Notes: generated by a model not told the origin, from the sequence alone. DNA of 19,281 nucleotides from JAAYJR01 sp964545315 (GCA_964545315.1 CAZJGI010000062.1:1-19281); one strand, 5' to 3'. Positions 1 to 6,447 are shown, counted from the stretch's first letter. Numbers and translations: made by a program.

Positions 1-75
1 TTCTGATTTTTTGTTTTCTTCTACCCATTTTAAAGTGTAGTAGGTAATCCCTTCATTATCTAATTTTTTTTTCAT
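1..75 (-). CDS. Start of an unrecognised small or truncated protein, runs off left edge
   Basis: Reading leftward from an ATG at 73-75, 25 codons stay open to the window edge, beginning MKKKLDNEGITYYTLKW and rich in lysine and glutamate. It starts 19 bases after the stop codon of the integrase on the same strand, so it may be co-transcribed with it as the next gene of the integrative element. Too little is visible to name a family, and no clear ribosome binding site is seen, which is common in Bacteroidota. Confidence is moderate because the evidence is only spacing, strand and an open frame. Confidence 0.45.
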   Translation of the reverse strand, partial: MKKKLDNEGITYYTLKWVEENKKSE

Positions 76-94
76 AATTTTTAAAGCAGTTCAT

Positions 95-1369
95 TTAAAA
101 TGCTTTTAGCTTTTTCTGTGATTCTTTCCGTTTTTCACTATCGAATGAAGATAAATAATTTTCAGTGGTTTGCAGGTTACTATGTCCTAATGCTTCACTG
201 ATATAAGATATATTTTCGCCGGATAATTTTAACACGCTTGCAAAACTATGTCGTGCATAGTACGTTGAAATGTTCTCATCAATCCCAATTTTTTTAGCTA
301 TACGTTTCAGATATTTATTTGTTTGTTTTGTGGCTTGTTTTATCCGGGCGGTTTCCTGTTCCGGTGTCAGTCCTTCGATGAGGATGTTAAAAATATATTT
401 ATCCGGCTCGATGGGTTTTGTTCCGTACTTGTCAATAATACTTTGCATATCTTCATCAATAGAAACAGCAATGGGTTTAATCCTTCGTTTGGAAGCTGTT
501 TTTTGCCGTATAAAAACAATTTCATCACCAGCAATGTTTTTGTACTTTAAGCGAAAAATATCATTTAAATTCATTCCATTACCCAAATAAGAGAAAATAA
601 AAATATCCTTTGCGAATTGCTCCGGGCTGTTATTTTCTGCCTGGTATTCAAATATTTTTTTCAACTCTTGTTTTAATAATGCTTTTTTGATATTCCTGGC
701 TTCCGGTGGCTGATACAAATTTTCATCTTCATTACCAAAAGGATAAAGTTCTCTTTTTGCGTCACCTCTATTTATCGCATCGTTATATAGTTTGCGAACG
801 CACCGGGTATTTATTGATATAGTTGTCGGGCTTTTCCCATCTTGTTTCATGAAATTTTCCCATCCCGTCAAAAATAAAGGCGTTATATCATTAAACTTTA
901 ATTCTTTGCTGTGATATAATTTAAGTTGTTTTGAGGCTGTAACATAGGTGCTGGCCGTATTTATTTGTCCATTGGCTGTTAATTTGTCGATGTGCTGTTT
1001 GAATGTTTTCTGAACGTTGCTAAATCGACCAGGCTTTTCGAAAAGCTTTTTTTCAAATAACTCAAATGAGAAGGATTCCATATTGAGAATCATGTCATTT
1101 GCCTTTTTTAACAATTCATAGATAACTACCTTGTTTTCCCGCAGTGTTCCCCTCGGATTGCCGTTGACAATTTTTATATATTGTTCTTTGGTTGCTTTTA
1201 TTTTTGTTGTGTAATATTTTGCCTTACGCTCATGAATTATTCTAATACGGATTGTATATGTTTTATCACGATTCAGTGTTCGTGTGTCTAAAATTGCACA
1301 CAACGAAATATTTTTTTGTTTTAACTTAGCCTTGTCTTGCTCCGGATGTTCGATAATAGGAAGTACCAT
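95..1369 (-). CDS. Tyrosine recombinase / integrase (Bacteroidota type)
   Basis: Site-specific recombinase expected to integrate and excise the element whose end lies at the tRNA-Pro half 160 bases away. From ATG 1369 the protein is 424 residues. An N-terminal arm-type DNA-binding domain (about 20-90, ISLCAILDTRTL then YTIRIRI) is followed by a SAM-like core-binding domain (about 115-225) and the catalytic domain (about 230-410). Visible catalytic residues are Lys290 (RQKTASKRR), Arg373 (YYARHSF), His396 (ALGHSN) and nucleophile Tyr405 (TENYL). The usual first Arg is Asn267 (GMNLND) and the His of HxxR is Tyr370. The reading frame extends upstream to a TTG at 1411 and an ATG at 1399, but a consensus promoter at 1409-1440 places transcription start near 1402, so the ATG at 1369 is preferred. 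The family is certain; whether it is active is not. Confidence 0.93.
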   Translation of the reverse strand: MVLPIIEHPEQDKAKLKQKNISLCAILDTRTLNRDKTYTIRIRIIHERKAKYYTTKIKATKEQYIKIVNGNPRGTLRENKVVIYELLKKANDMILNMESFSFELFEKKLFEKPGRFSNVQKTFKQHIDKLTANGQINTASTYVTASKQLKLYHSKELKFNDITPLFLTGWENFMKQDGKSPTTISINTRCVRKLYNDAINRGDAKRELYPFGNEDENLYQPPEARNIKKALLKQELKKIFEYQAENNSPEQFAKDIFIFSYLGNGMNLNDIFRLKYKNIAGDEIVFIRQKTASKRRIKPIAVSIDEDMQSIIDKYGTKPIEPDKYIFNILIEGLTPEQETARIKQATKQTNKYLKRIAKKIGIDENISTYYARHSFASVLKLSGENISYISEALGHSNLQTTENYLSSFDSEKRKESQKKLKAF

Positions 1370-1408
1370 TTTAAACCAGTTTTTAAAATTTACAAACATT
1401 TTGACAAA

Positions 1409-1440
1409 CAAATTTACAAATAAAACAAATAAAAAACAAA
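1409..1440 (-). promoter_or_regulatory. Bacteroidota-type promoter for the integrase
   Basis: On the minus strand, TTTG (plus 1437-1440) is followed by exactly 20 bases and then TAAATTTG (plus 1409-1416). This matches the primary-sigma consensus known for Bacteroides (TTTG about -33, TAnnTTTG about -7) in full. Transcription should start near 1402 and run into the integrase. The region is T-rich with several TTTG copies, so some chance matching is possible. Confidence 0.6.
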
Positions 1441-1529
1441 TAACATATATTAATAAAATTCTCTATATTAGCTGTTTTTATAAGAATTTACATATTATTC
1501 GATGAGGAAAAATATAGTAAATATTACGC

Positions 1530-1571
1530 TTTGGGAGCAGGGGGTCGCAGGTTCAAATCCTGCTACCCCGA
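1530..1571 (+). tRNA. 3' half of tRNA-Pro(UGG), element attachment-site remnant
   Basis: The segment reads as the anticodon loop TTTGGGA (1530-1536, anticodon TGG), the 3' anticodon-stem strand GCAGG, variable loop, T-arm GCAGG-TTCAAAT-CCTGC (1547-1563), 3' acceptor strand TACCCCG (1564-1570) and discriminator A (1571). No CCA is encoded. The 5' half is absent: bases 1525-1529 (TACGC) pair with GCAGG only at the two loop-closing positions, and no D-arm or CGGGGTA acceptor strand lies upstream. Homology therefore stops at about 1528, as expected where an integrated element has displaced the 3' half of its target tRNA. The adjacent integrase supports this. The complete tRNA would lie at the other end of the element, to the left of the window. 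Confidence 0.85.
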
Positions 1572-1582
1572 CAAACTCAAAT

Positions 1583-1611
1583 GCCTGGCACAGAATGTGC
1601 CGGGCTTTTTT
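1583..1611 (+). terminator. Rho-independent terminator of the tRNA-Pro gene
   Basis: A 10-bp stem, GCCTGGCACA (1583-1592) with TGTGCCGGGC (1596-1605), has one T-G wobble and a GAA loop and is followed directly by six T residues (1606-1611). It begins 12 bases after the tRNA end, a natural position for the native tRNA terminator left behind at the chromosomal side of the junction. Confidence 0.85.
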
Positions 1612-1660
1612 CATACAAATAAATCTAAGCTTGCTTAAAGATTTATTTGTATGAAAAAAG
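1605..1660. repeat. 20-bp perfect inverted repeat beside the tRNA terminator
   Basis: Bases 1605-1624 and 1641-1660 are exact reverse complements (CTTTTTTCATACAAATAAAT), separated by 16 bases in which CTAAGC and GCTTAAAG could partly extend the stem. The left arm overlaps the T-tract of the tRNA terminator and the right arm enters the first 113-bp repeat unit. Complementarity resumes further out: CAAACTCAAATGCCTG (1572-1587) against 1682-1697 with one mismatch. The whole 1572-1697 stretch is thus an imperfect inverted duplication with a diverged middle. It could act as a bidirectional terminator or mark a rearrangement. Confidence 0.8.
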
Positions 1661-1961
1661 GCCATTGTGAGCGAAGCGAACAGGCTTTTGAGTTTGAATC
1701 CCCCCCTAAAGGATTCACCGGAGGTAAATCCTGCTGTTAAATATCGTTTGCTGAATGCCATTAATGAAAAAAGGCCATTGTGAGCGAAGCGAACAGGCTT
1801 TTGAGTTTGAATCCCCCCCTAAAGGATTCACCGGAGGTAAATCCTGCTGTTAAATATCGTTTGCTGAATGCCATTAATGAAAAAAGGCCATTGAGAGCGA
1901 AGCGAACAGGCTTTTGAGTTTGAATCCCCCCCCTAAAGGATTCACCGGAGGTAAATCCTGC
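1651..1961. repeat. Three tandem copies of a 113-bp repeat
   Basis: Units start at 1651, 1764 and 1877 (each with ATGAAAAAAGGCCATTG), a constant period of 113 bases. The third is cut off after about 85 bases at ATCCTGC. The first two are essentially identical. The third differs by GAGAGCG for GTGAGCG and by eight instead of seven C residues. Each unit holds the near-palindromic GGATTCACC-GGAG-GTAAATCC and, on the minus strand, GCCTGT-N11-ACAATGGCC followed by six T residues, which resembles a weak terminator. No reading frame is convincingly conserved. The near identity implies recent amplification or continuing homogenisation. Confidence 0.9.
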
Positions 1962-1989
1962 ATATTTATAAGCCTCAGAATATCATAGA

Positions 1990-2342
1990 TAAAAAGACCC
2001 AAAATACCCTATTGTTTTCTTAATCCGTAACAATGGTACCAATTCACATATCGATACCGGCATCCGGTTAGAAACAAAATATTTCGATAAAACAAAGTGG
2101 ATTAAAAGCAATGCACCGGATACCTTTTATAAATATTTTGCCAGGACAAAAAAGGCTAAAATCAATAAGCCTGTTTCAATAGATTATGCCAAATCTTCTT
2201 GGGCCACAATAGCTGCAGGCTTTGATATACCCAAAGAAACTTTCTCTGCTGCCCTTTCCATGAAATAGGCAACAAGGTAATGGGCATCTATACTAACTGT
2301 GACCAACAAAAGCAGGTGAGGCGAACAAAAGAATTATTCTGA
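1990..2342 (+). pseudogene. Decayed second tyrosine recombinase
   Basis: Rightward translation gives KDPKYPIVFLIRNNGT then TGIRLETKYFDKTKW, the arm-type N-terminus of a Bacteroidota integrase. It passes quickly into SSWATIAAGFDIPKETFSAA, the catalytic C-terminus (family: ARHSWATLAA..DIPKETI..ALGH). A stop follows after SMK (TAG at 2266-2268). In another frame the tail continues as GNKVMGIYTNCDQQ, with the nucleophile-type Tyr, to the stop at 2340-2342. The core-binding and first catalytic parts are missing, the HxxR Arg is Lys, there is a frameshift near 2260-2270, and no valid start is seen (a stop lies at 1990-1992). It is an internally deleted, frameshifted remnant, probably from an older insertion at the same tRNA. 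It reads opposite to the intact integrase and belongs to a different subfamily. Confidence 0.8.
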
Positions 2343-2368
2343 ATATTGAATATTATTTACAATCACTA

Positions 2369-3139
2369 TTAGTTCAGGGAAAATTCGGTCAAACAATTTT
2401 CCTTTTTACTCCATGGAATATTATTGATTGAATAATTATCCAAGGCATCTATAACGTCTCTGGAGACTTGCTTCTCAGTATCATTATAAATTACAAAATT
2501 TTTTGTAGGCGTTTCTCTTATTTGATTAATGTCATTGAATGCCATAATAGCTGAAAGAATATTATCCTTTTTTATATTGTTAATAGTTTTAATTAATCGT
2601 TCAGGTTTGTTTTTTGATTGAGGAATGAGAAAATCAATATTATGATCAAATCCACTTTTACCGGAAAGTTTAATATCCTTTGAAAAAAATATATCATTAC
2701 TTCGAAAATACAGTTCAATATCTTCTTTAAATAAAGAATAAACTGTTTCCTGTGCGAGGTTAAACATATCATTAACAGCTAGAATAGCTTGAAGCAAATA
2801 ATGCTTTTTTTGTCCAATATTTTGGAATGTTGCCTCAACAAATAATTCATTATTGCCATTTATTTTTACGCCAAATCCATTTAATGCCGTTTTTAAAATA
2901 CTGTCTCGTTTTGGTGTATTTATTTCAAGCCCAGACATTTTAAGATCAGCAATAGTATAGCCATTATCTGTAAGTTTCAGTATATCGTTTTTTTTGATAA
3001 GATAAATTTCAAGATGATCATTGTGTCTGTCAAGAAATGGAGTTGAAATAGAACATATTTTTCCTTCCCCAATAGTTTTAATTACTGTATTATCTTTTAT
3101 CCAGTTGAGATATTCTTTTATAATATTTTGGCAATCCAT
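2369..3139 (-). CDS. DUF1828/DUF1829 domain protein
   Basis: A 256-residue soluble protein with no signal peptide or membrane segment. The N-terminal half (about 25-115) matches the DUF1828 pattern: CSISTPFLDRHNDHLEIYL followed by LKLTDNGYTIADLKMSG. The C-terminal half (about 150-250) matches DUF1829, with SGFDHNIDFLIP and KPERLIKTINN. Full length is as expected for this two-domain architecture, and the ATG at 3139 is the only start near the domain. The family is widespread on genomic islands and next to toxin or defence genes. Its biochemical role is not established to my knowledge, so no function is assigned. It stands alone, transcribed toward the decayed integrase, with a gap of over 300 bases upstream. 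Confidence 0.8.
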   Translation of the reverse strand: MDCQNIIKEYLNWIKDNTVIKTIGEGKICSISTPFLDRHNDHLEIYLIKKNDILKLTDNGYTIADLKMSGLEINTPKRDSILKTALNGFGVKINGNNELFVEATFQNIGQKKHYLLQAILAVNDMFNLAQETVYSLFKEDIELYFRSNDIFFSKDIKLSGKSGFDHNIDFLIPQSKNKPERLIKTINNIKKDNILSAIMAFNDINQIRETPTKNFVIYNDTEKQVSRDVIDALDNYSINNIPWSKKENCLTEFSLN

Positions 3140-3486
3140 CTCTTAAAACATTGGAATTTCAATATTCGGAATCCTTATTGACATGCTTGGATTTTATGGT
3201 TGATTATCTCGGAATAAAGATAAAAAAATACATATTAAGATTTCATGTTGTTGTTTATTATTGACACAAAATTTCCTGAAGGCTTAAATTAGGGAATGTA
3301 ATGTACCGGAATAATAATCGTAGCATTCTTGCAGGCACTCCTAATCTTTTTAGTCTTTAATCCAGGGGGTTAAAAAATTAATCCAAAAATCATAATTCCA
3401 ATACCAATACATTTCCGGAATTTACTTGTTTCATCAAAACTGTTTTTAAAACAATAACGATTGCACCTGAGAGAAGTAACAGTCCA
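3140..3486. other. Intergenic stretch with a possible small membrane-protein remnant
   Basis: No intact gene is seen. On the minus strand at about 3368-3480 there is a hydrophobic stretch split between two frames: LLLSGAIVIVLKTVLMKQ in one, then FRKCIGIGIMIFGLIF ending at a TAA in another. Joined, they would form the last two membrane helices of a small protein, so this may be a frameshifted remnant. Hydrophobic reading by chance in AT-rich DNA is a real alternative. The rest (3140-3367) shows nothing I recognise. Confidence 0.3.
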
Positions 3487-4155
3487 CTAAAAGTCTTTAA
3501 AAAGACGAACACTTTTACCACATCCATAGCATTCATAGGACTTTAAACCGGCGAAGCCATCTTTTTTAGTATCAGCGGAGCCGTGTGGAATGCCATTTTT
3601 ATTGCTGTTAACGCCAAAGTGCCATGGGCCATCAAAGCGACTGTCGGTAGAACTCCAAAAATCGGTCTGTTCCCCAAGGAACTTAAAGTTACCATTACAA
3701 TCCAACAGGCCACCAAGTAAGGCATTAAAACCGCTGCTACCACCTTGTATCATAGGTTTATAAACAATTTGTATGTATTTCCATACTGCCCTTTTACCTC
3801 CTAATAATTTTCGAAATGTTATCCATTCTTCTTTTGAAGGCAAATGCCAACCTTCGGGAGCTATCTTCTTTGCAGTTTCAAAGTCGTATAGGTAACCGTA
3901 TATGGCAATATTGTTTGTATCGTTATTATAAGCCCAATAGTTACCCTGATCTGGCTTATATGCAAAGTTTTCCGCCATAATCCATTGATTACCTATTTTT
4001 ACAGTTTTATAAATCTTACCGTCTCTCAGATCAGTAAAACTTCCGGTTTCCTGGGCAAAGAGATTATTTCCGTTTTCTTTGCAACTAATTACCAGAATTA
4101 AAAACATTACTAAAATCAGCGTTTGAAATATCCAAATATTATGCTTCTTCCTCAT
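3487..4155 (-). CDS. FISUMP-domain lipoprotein
   Basis: A 222-residue protein from the ATG at 4155. MRKKHNIWIFQTLILVMFLI then LVISC gives a lipoprotein signal with Cys25, so it should be anchored in the periplasm or on the cell surface. Residues about 40-220 are a Fibrobacter succinogenes major paralogous (FISUMP) domain: FTDLRDGKIYKTVKIGNQWI, MAENF, GWHLPSKEEW, FNALLGG, FWSST and the closing SVRLFKD. The domain is common in Bacteroidota and Fibrobacterota surface proteins; its role is unknown. The frame is open upstream to 4290, but that extension would overlap the next gene and lacks the signal peptide, so the internal ATG is chosen. It follows the membrane-protein gene on the same strand after 71 bases. 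Confidence 0.85.
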   Translation of the reverse strand: MRKKHNIWIFQTLILVMFLILVISCKENGNNLFAQETGSFTDLRDGKIYKTVKIGNQWIMAENFAYKPDQGNYWAYNNDTNNIAIYGYLYDFETAKKIAPEGWHLPSKEEWITFRKLLGGKRAVWKYIQIVYKPMIQGGSSGFNALLGGLLDCNGNFKFLGEQTDFWSSTDSRFDGPWHFGVNSNKNGIPHGSADTKKDGFAGLKSYECYGCGKSVRLFKDF

Positions 4156-4226
4156 TATTATTATGATTAATTTCGACGATAATACTATATTTAGAACTTT
4201 GAACAACAGAGAATAAAAACAGTAGA

Positions 4227-4616
4227 TCATTTCTTTCTCAAAGCACAAAATATTGCACCGTTTATTCCAACCAAAATTCCCGGAACACAAACCAGAAATG
4301 CAATACTCATGCCAATACCCTCACTTATATATTCGGTTTTGTCTATTTTATCAAGTATAAAAATTACAAGAACTTCCAGTAAAAGGATGCCAAAACATAC
4401 CATGGCCATAATTGCATAATTAATCGCTTTTTTCCATGGATGTAAGACTGTAAAGAAGAGTAGCATAATCCCCGCTAAAAGCATTGCAATCATCGGCAAA
4501 TTGTCGCTTATACCCACAAGCGATGAAGTAATAATTAACGAGGCTGAGATTATAAAAAGATAAATTGTTTTCTTAATGTGTGTTGCATCGAAAAGAGTGG
4601 AAAAATGTCTTTTCAT
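4227..4616 (-). CDS. Small four-helix membrane protein, unknown function
   Basis: 129 residues with four predicted membrane spans: about 17-35 (TIYLFIISASLIITSSLVG), 41-58 (MIAMLLAGIMLLFFTVLH), 66-87 (NYAIMAMVCFGILLLEVLVI) and 103-122 (MSIAFLVCVPGILVGINGAI). It has a basic start and a basic C-terminal tail (LRKK). I do not recognise the family. A well-spaced Bacteroidota promoter lies just upstream (4634-4665), which supports a real gene with an 11-base leader. The FISUMP lipoprotein downstream on the same strand may be read from the same transcript. Confidence 0.7.
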   Translation of the reverse strand: MKRHFSTLFDATHIKKTIYLFIISASLIITSSLVGISDNLPMIAMLLAGIMLLFFTVLHPWKKAINYAIMAMVCFGILLLEVLVIFILDKIDKTEYISEGIGMSIAFLVCVPGILVGINGAIFCALRKK

Positions 4617-4633
4617 AGAGCTGTACTTTTAAT

Positions 4634-4665
4634 TAAAGTTACGAACGAAAAAATCTAAAGTCAAA
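4634..4665 (-). promoter_or_regulatory. Bacteroidota-type promoter for the small membrane-protein gene
   Basis: On the minus strand, TTTG (plus 4662-4665), exactly 20 bases, then TAACTTTA (plus 4634-4641), one base off the TAnnTTTG consensus. Predicted transcription start is near 4627, about 11 bases before the ATG at 4616. Confidence 0.55.
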
Positions 4666-4726
4666 TCAATTATGTATATAACCCGTCCGGTATTTTGAAA
4701 AGTTGAGTTTTCAGTAAATCCATAAA

Positions 4727-5029
4727 TTAATAGTAGGTGTACTCCCTTATAGCAACAATGAAGGGTTTACCGTTAAGGATTGCAACATTTTTAATCCAGT
4801 TTCCTGCATTATCATACTCATATTCATAAAGGTACAATGCAGAAGTTTCGCTAAGCTTATTATAGGTTTCCTGCGTTTCCACAAATCCTTTGTCATTATC
4901 AGTAAAATTCATTCCGCTTGTAATGGTATTATTTCGGGAAACTTCACATCCGATTAGATGATTGTAAGTACCACAGAAATATTCAAATTTGGATATAGGT
5001 TCTCCTTTAAAGTTAAAAATTGAATATTC
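4727..5029 (-). pseudogene. C-terminal remnant of a YD-type repeat protein
   Basis: From an in-frame stop at 5030-5032 to the stop at 4727-4729 the frame encodes about 100 residues: FNFKGEPISKFEYF, then LYLYEYEYDNAGNWIKNVAI and GKPFIVAIREYTYY. The Y-EYD-x-x-GNW-I-K pattern and the closing REYTYY resemble the last repeats of Bacteroidota secreted proteins with RHS/YD-like repeats. No ATG is present at the 5' end of the frame; the first ATG (4912) leaves only 61 residues and starts in the middle of the similarity. No signal peptide is attached. It is most likely the tail of a longer gene whose 5' part has been lost. Confidence 0.6.
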
Positions 5030-5398
5030 TTATAATTATTGTTTTCATAACTTTAAATATTTAATGTTACTTATATGAAAGTTAAGGAACTATGTTGAAA
5101 TATTGACAATTATATTTCAAATAATTGCATGTATAAGTGATTTTAGGAATTATACAAATTTGATAACAGACAGATCAACGTGGAGGCTTGATGAAATCAA
5201 GGCCTTTGCTAAAGAAAATAGATATTGAGTTTTCCAAAGTCGATGTTCCCGTTTGTAAATGCGGTATACAAGTTTTTTAGAAACAGTTTCCCTGGTGAGT
5301 TTCTGCAGTCGGGTTATAATTGATGTAACAGAATTTTTAAAGATGATAATCTGTCAAATCCCTTTCTGCCAGAACGTTGACATCTCATAATATACTTT
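5030..5398. other. Intergenic stretch, no supported gene
   Basis: AT-rich DNA between the YD-type remnant and the cupin gene. On the plus strand WRLDEIKAFAKENRY (about 5180-5228) is protein-like but ends after a few codons and matches nothing I recognise. On the minus strand an open stretch (about 5150-5330) is rich in basic residues without a family signature. More gene debris is possible, but I cannot support a call. Confidence 0.4.
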
Positions 5399-6079
5399 TC
5401 ATGTATTTCCTGTTCTTTGTAATCCAAAATTATGATAAAACGACTTCATCCCCTTGATTCTTGCCACAGGGCGTAAAAAGAAAAACATTACTTTTTGGAT
5501 TGCAGGAGGCGGAACCTTCTCAGCTCCCCAGGAATCAAAGTGTATTGAGAATAAAGAAAGTTGTAAAAGTATTTCACCCATTGTCCTGTCATTAAGAGAC
5601 TTTTGATCCATAAATCCATACATTTGAACAAGTCCAAAAGCAAATTCTTCAGGGAAACCCCATTCATTCATAGATAATAGAATAGTGTCTCCTGTAGGAT
5701 TAAACGGTTTGTGTGGTATCCCTTTTTTTATTGTGTAAGATTCAAATGGTTTTATATAAAGAGTGTCATTATCAACTAATACAAACAGTCCTTTCTCCCC
5801 TGCTTTAAAAGTTTCATCAAAACCGGTATGAATGTGTTTCGGAGGACCGGGAGCATAGGGATCAAGAATAACATCACAAAAAACTTTACCGTTCTCTTGT
5901 CGGATTACCCTCTGTGTTAATCCTTCTGCATCACTCCGGAAAGTATCTCCGGGTTGAAAATATCCGGATATTTCAGGAATTATGCTATGATCGTCTATAA
6001 CTCCCAATACATAACCAGTTAAAAGATATAAAGTGACCAACAGCAAAAAGACAACCAATAATTTTTTTATTGTTTTCAT
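5399..6079 (-). CDS. Membrane-anchored cupin-domain protein
   Basis: 226 residues. The N-terminus, MKTIKKLLVVFLLLVTLYLL and onward (about 1-27), is a signal anchor, placing the rest outside the cytoplasmic membrane. A single cupin barrel follows at about 45-150. Motif 1 has His82-Ile-His84 and Glu89 (HIHTGFDETF), and motif 2 has Gly120 and His123 (GIPHKPFN), the usual metal-binding set of the cupin superfamily. The remainder (about 155-226) is helical and ends in a basic segment (VMFFFLRPVARIKGMKSFYH). Substrate and reaction cannot be told from this; cupins range from enzymes to sugar-binding proteins. It is isolated, with long gaps either side, and ATG 6079 is the only start that includes the anchor. 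Confidence 0.8.
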   Translation of the reverse strand: MKTIKKLLVVFLLLVTLYLLTGYVLGVIDDHSIIPEISGYFQPGDTFRSDAEGLTQRVIRQENGKVFCDVILDPYAPGPPKHIHTGFDETFKAGEKGLFVLVDNDTLYIKPFESYTIKKGIPHKPFNPTGDTILLSMNEWGFPEEFAFGLVQMYGFMDQKSLNDRTMGEILLQLSLFSIHFDSWGAEKVPPPAIQKVMFFFLRPVARIKGMKSFYHNFGLQRTGNT

Positions 6080-6231
6080 AATGGTCGATAATTCTTTTTA
6101 TTAAAAGATAATATCATATTAACATTTTAAAACCTTTTATTGTTCATTATCAAGACAAGTAACAATTCTTGACAATTCTCATTTGTTGAGAAAGGGTAAG
6201 CATTTCCACCGGATTCCGGTGTCTGACATAA

Positions 6232-6447
6232 AAAACAACTTACAAGAAGCAGGTAGTAAAGATCCCTGCCAGAATGGATGAAGTAGAAATTCCCGCTGAA
6301 TATGCCACTATCAAACGTCAGGTCATTGATACTCCCGGAAGCATGAAAGAGGTGCTCTTACCTGCTCAATACAAAAAGGTGAAAAGTACTGTTCCGGATC
6401 AAAAGGGTGGCATGATTGTATGGGAAGAAGTAGACTGCAACAACTAA
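6232..6447 (+). pseudogene. C-terminal remnant of a PAEY-repeat protein
   Basis: An open frame runs from just after a stop (6229-6231) to a TAA at 6445-6447 and encodes 71 residues. It is built from a degenerate repeat of about 23 residues: KIPARMDEVEI / PAEYATIKRQVIDTPGSMKEV / PAQYKKVKSTV, closing with GGMIVWEEVDC. Proteins with repeated PAEYKTVTKRV units ending in W-E-V-x-C occur in marine and gut Bacteroidota, often as tails of larger outer-membrane-associated proteins. No start codon, signal peptide or upstream domain is present (the only early ATG is mid-repeat), so this looks like a 3' gene fragment. Family recall is moderate; the repeat itself is directly visible. Confidence 0.6.

Noticed and set aside
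1495..1761. Minus-strand frame of 88 codons containing GVAGFEPATPCSQ
   Set aside because: This peptide is the well-known artefact of translating the antisense strand of a tRNA T-arm and acceptor region. The frame covers the tRNA-Pro half, its terminator and a repeat unit, none of which codes for protein.
1651..1961. CRISPR array
   Set aside because: The array consists of 113-base units repeated head to tail with no unique spacers between short repeats, and no cas genes are present.
4156..4290. N-terminal extension of the FISUMP protein by 45 residues
   Set aside because: It would overlap the upstream membrane-protein gene, looks non-coding, and would bury a good lipoprotein signal peptide that starts at ATG 4155.
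5150..5330. Minus-strand basic open stretch and plus-strand WRLDEIKAFAKENRY
   Set aside because: Both are short, lack starts and match no family I recognise, so no gene was called, though decayed coding sequence is possible.
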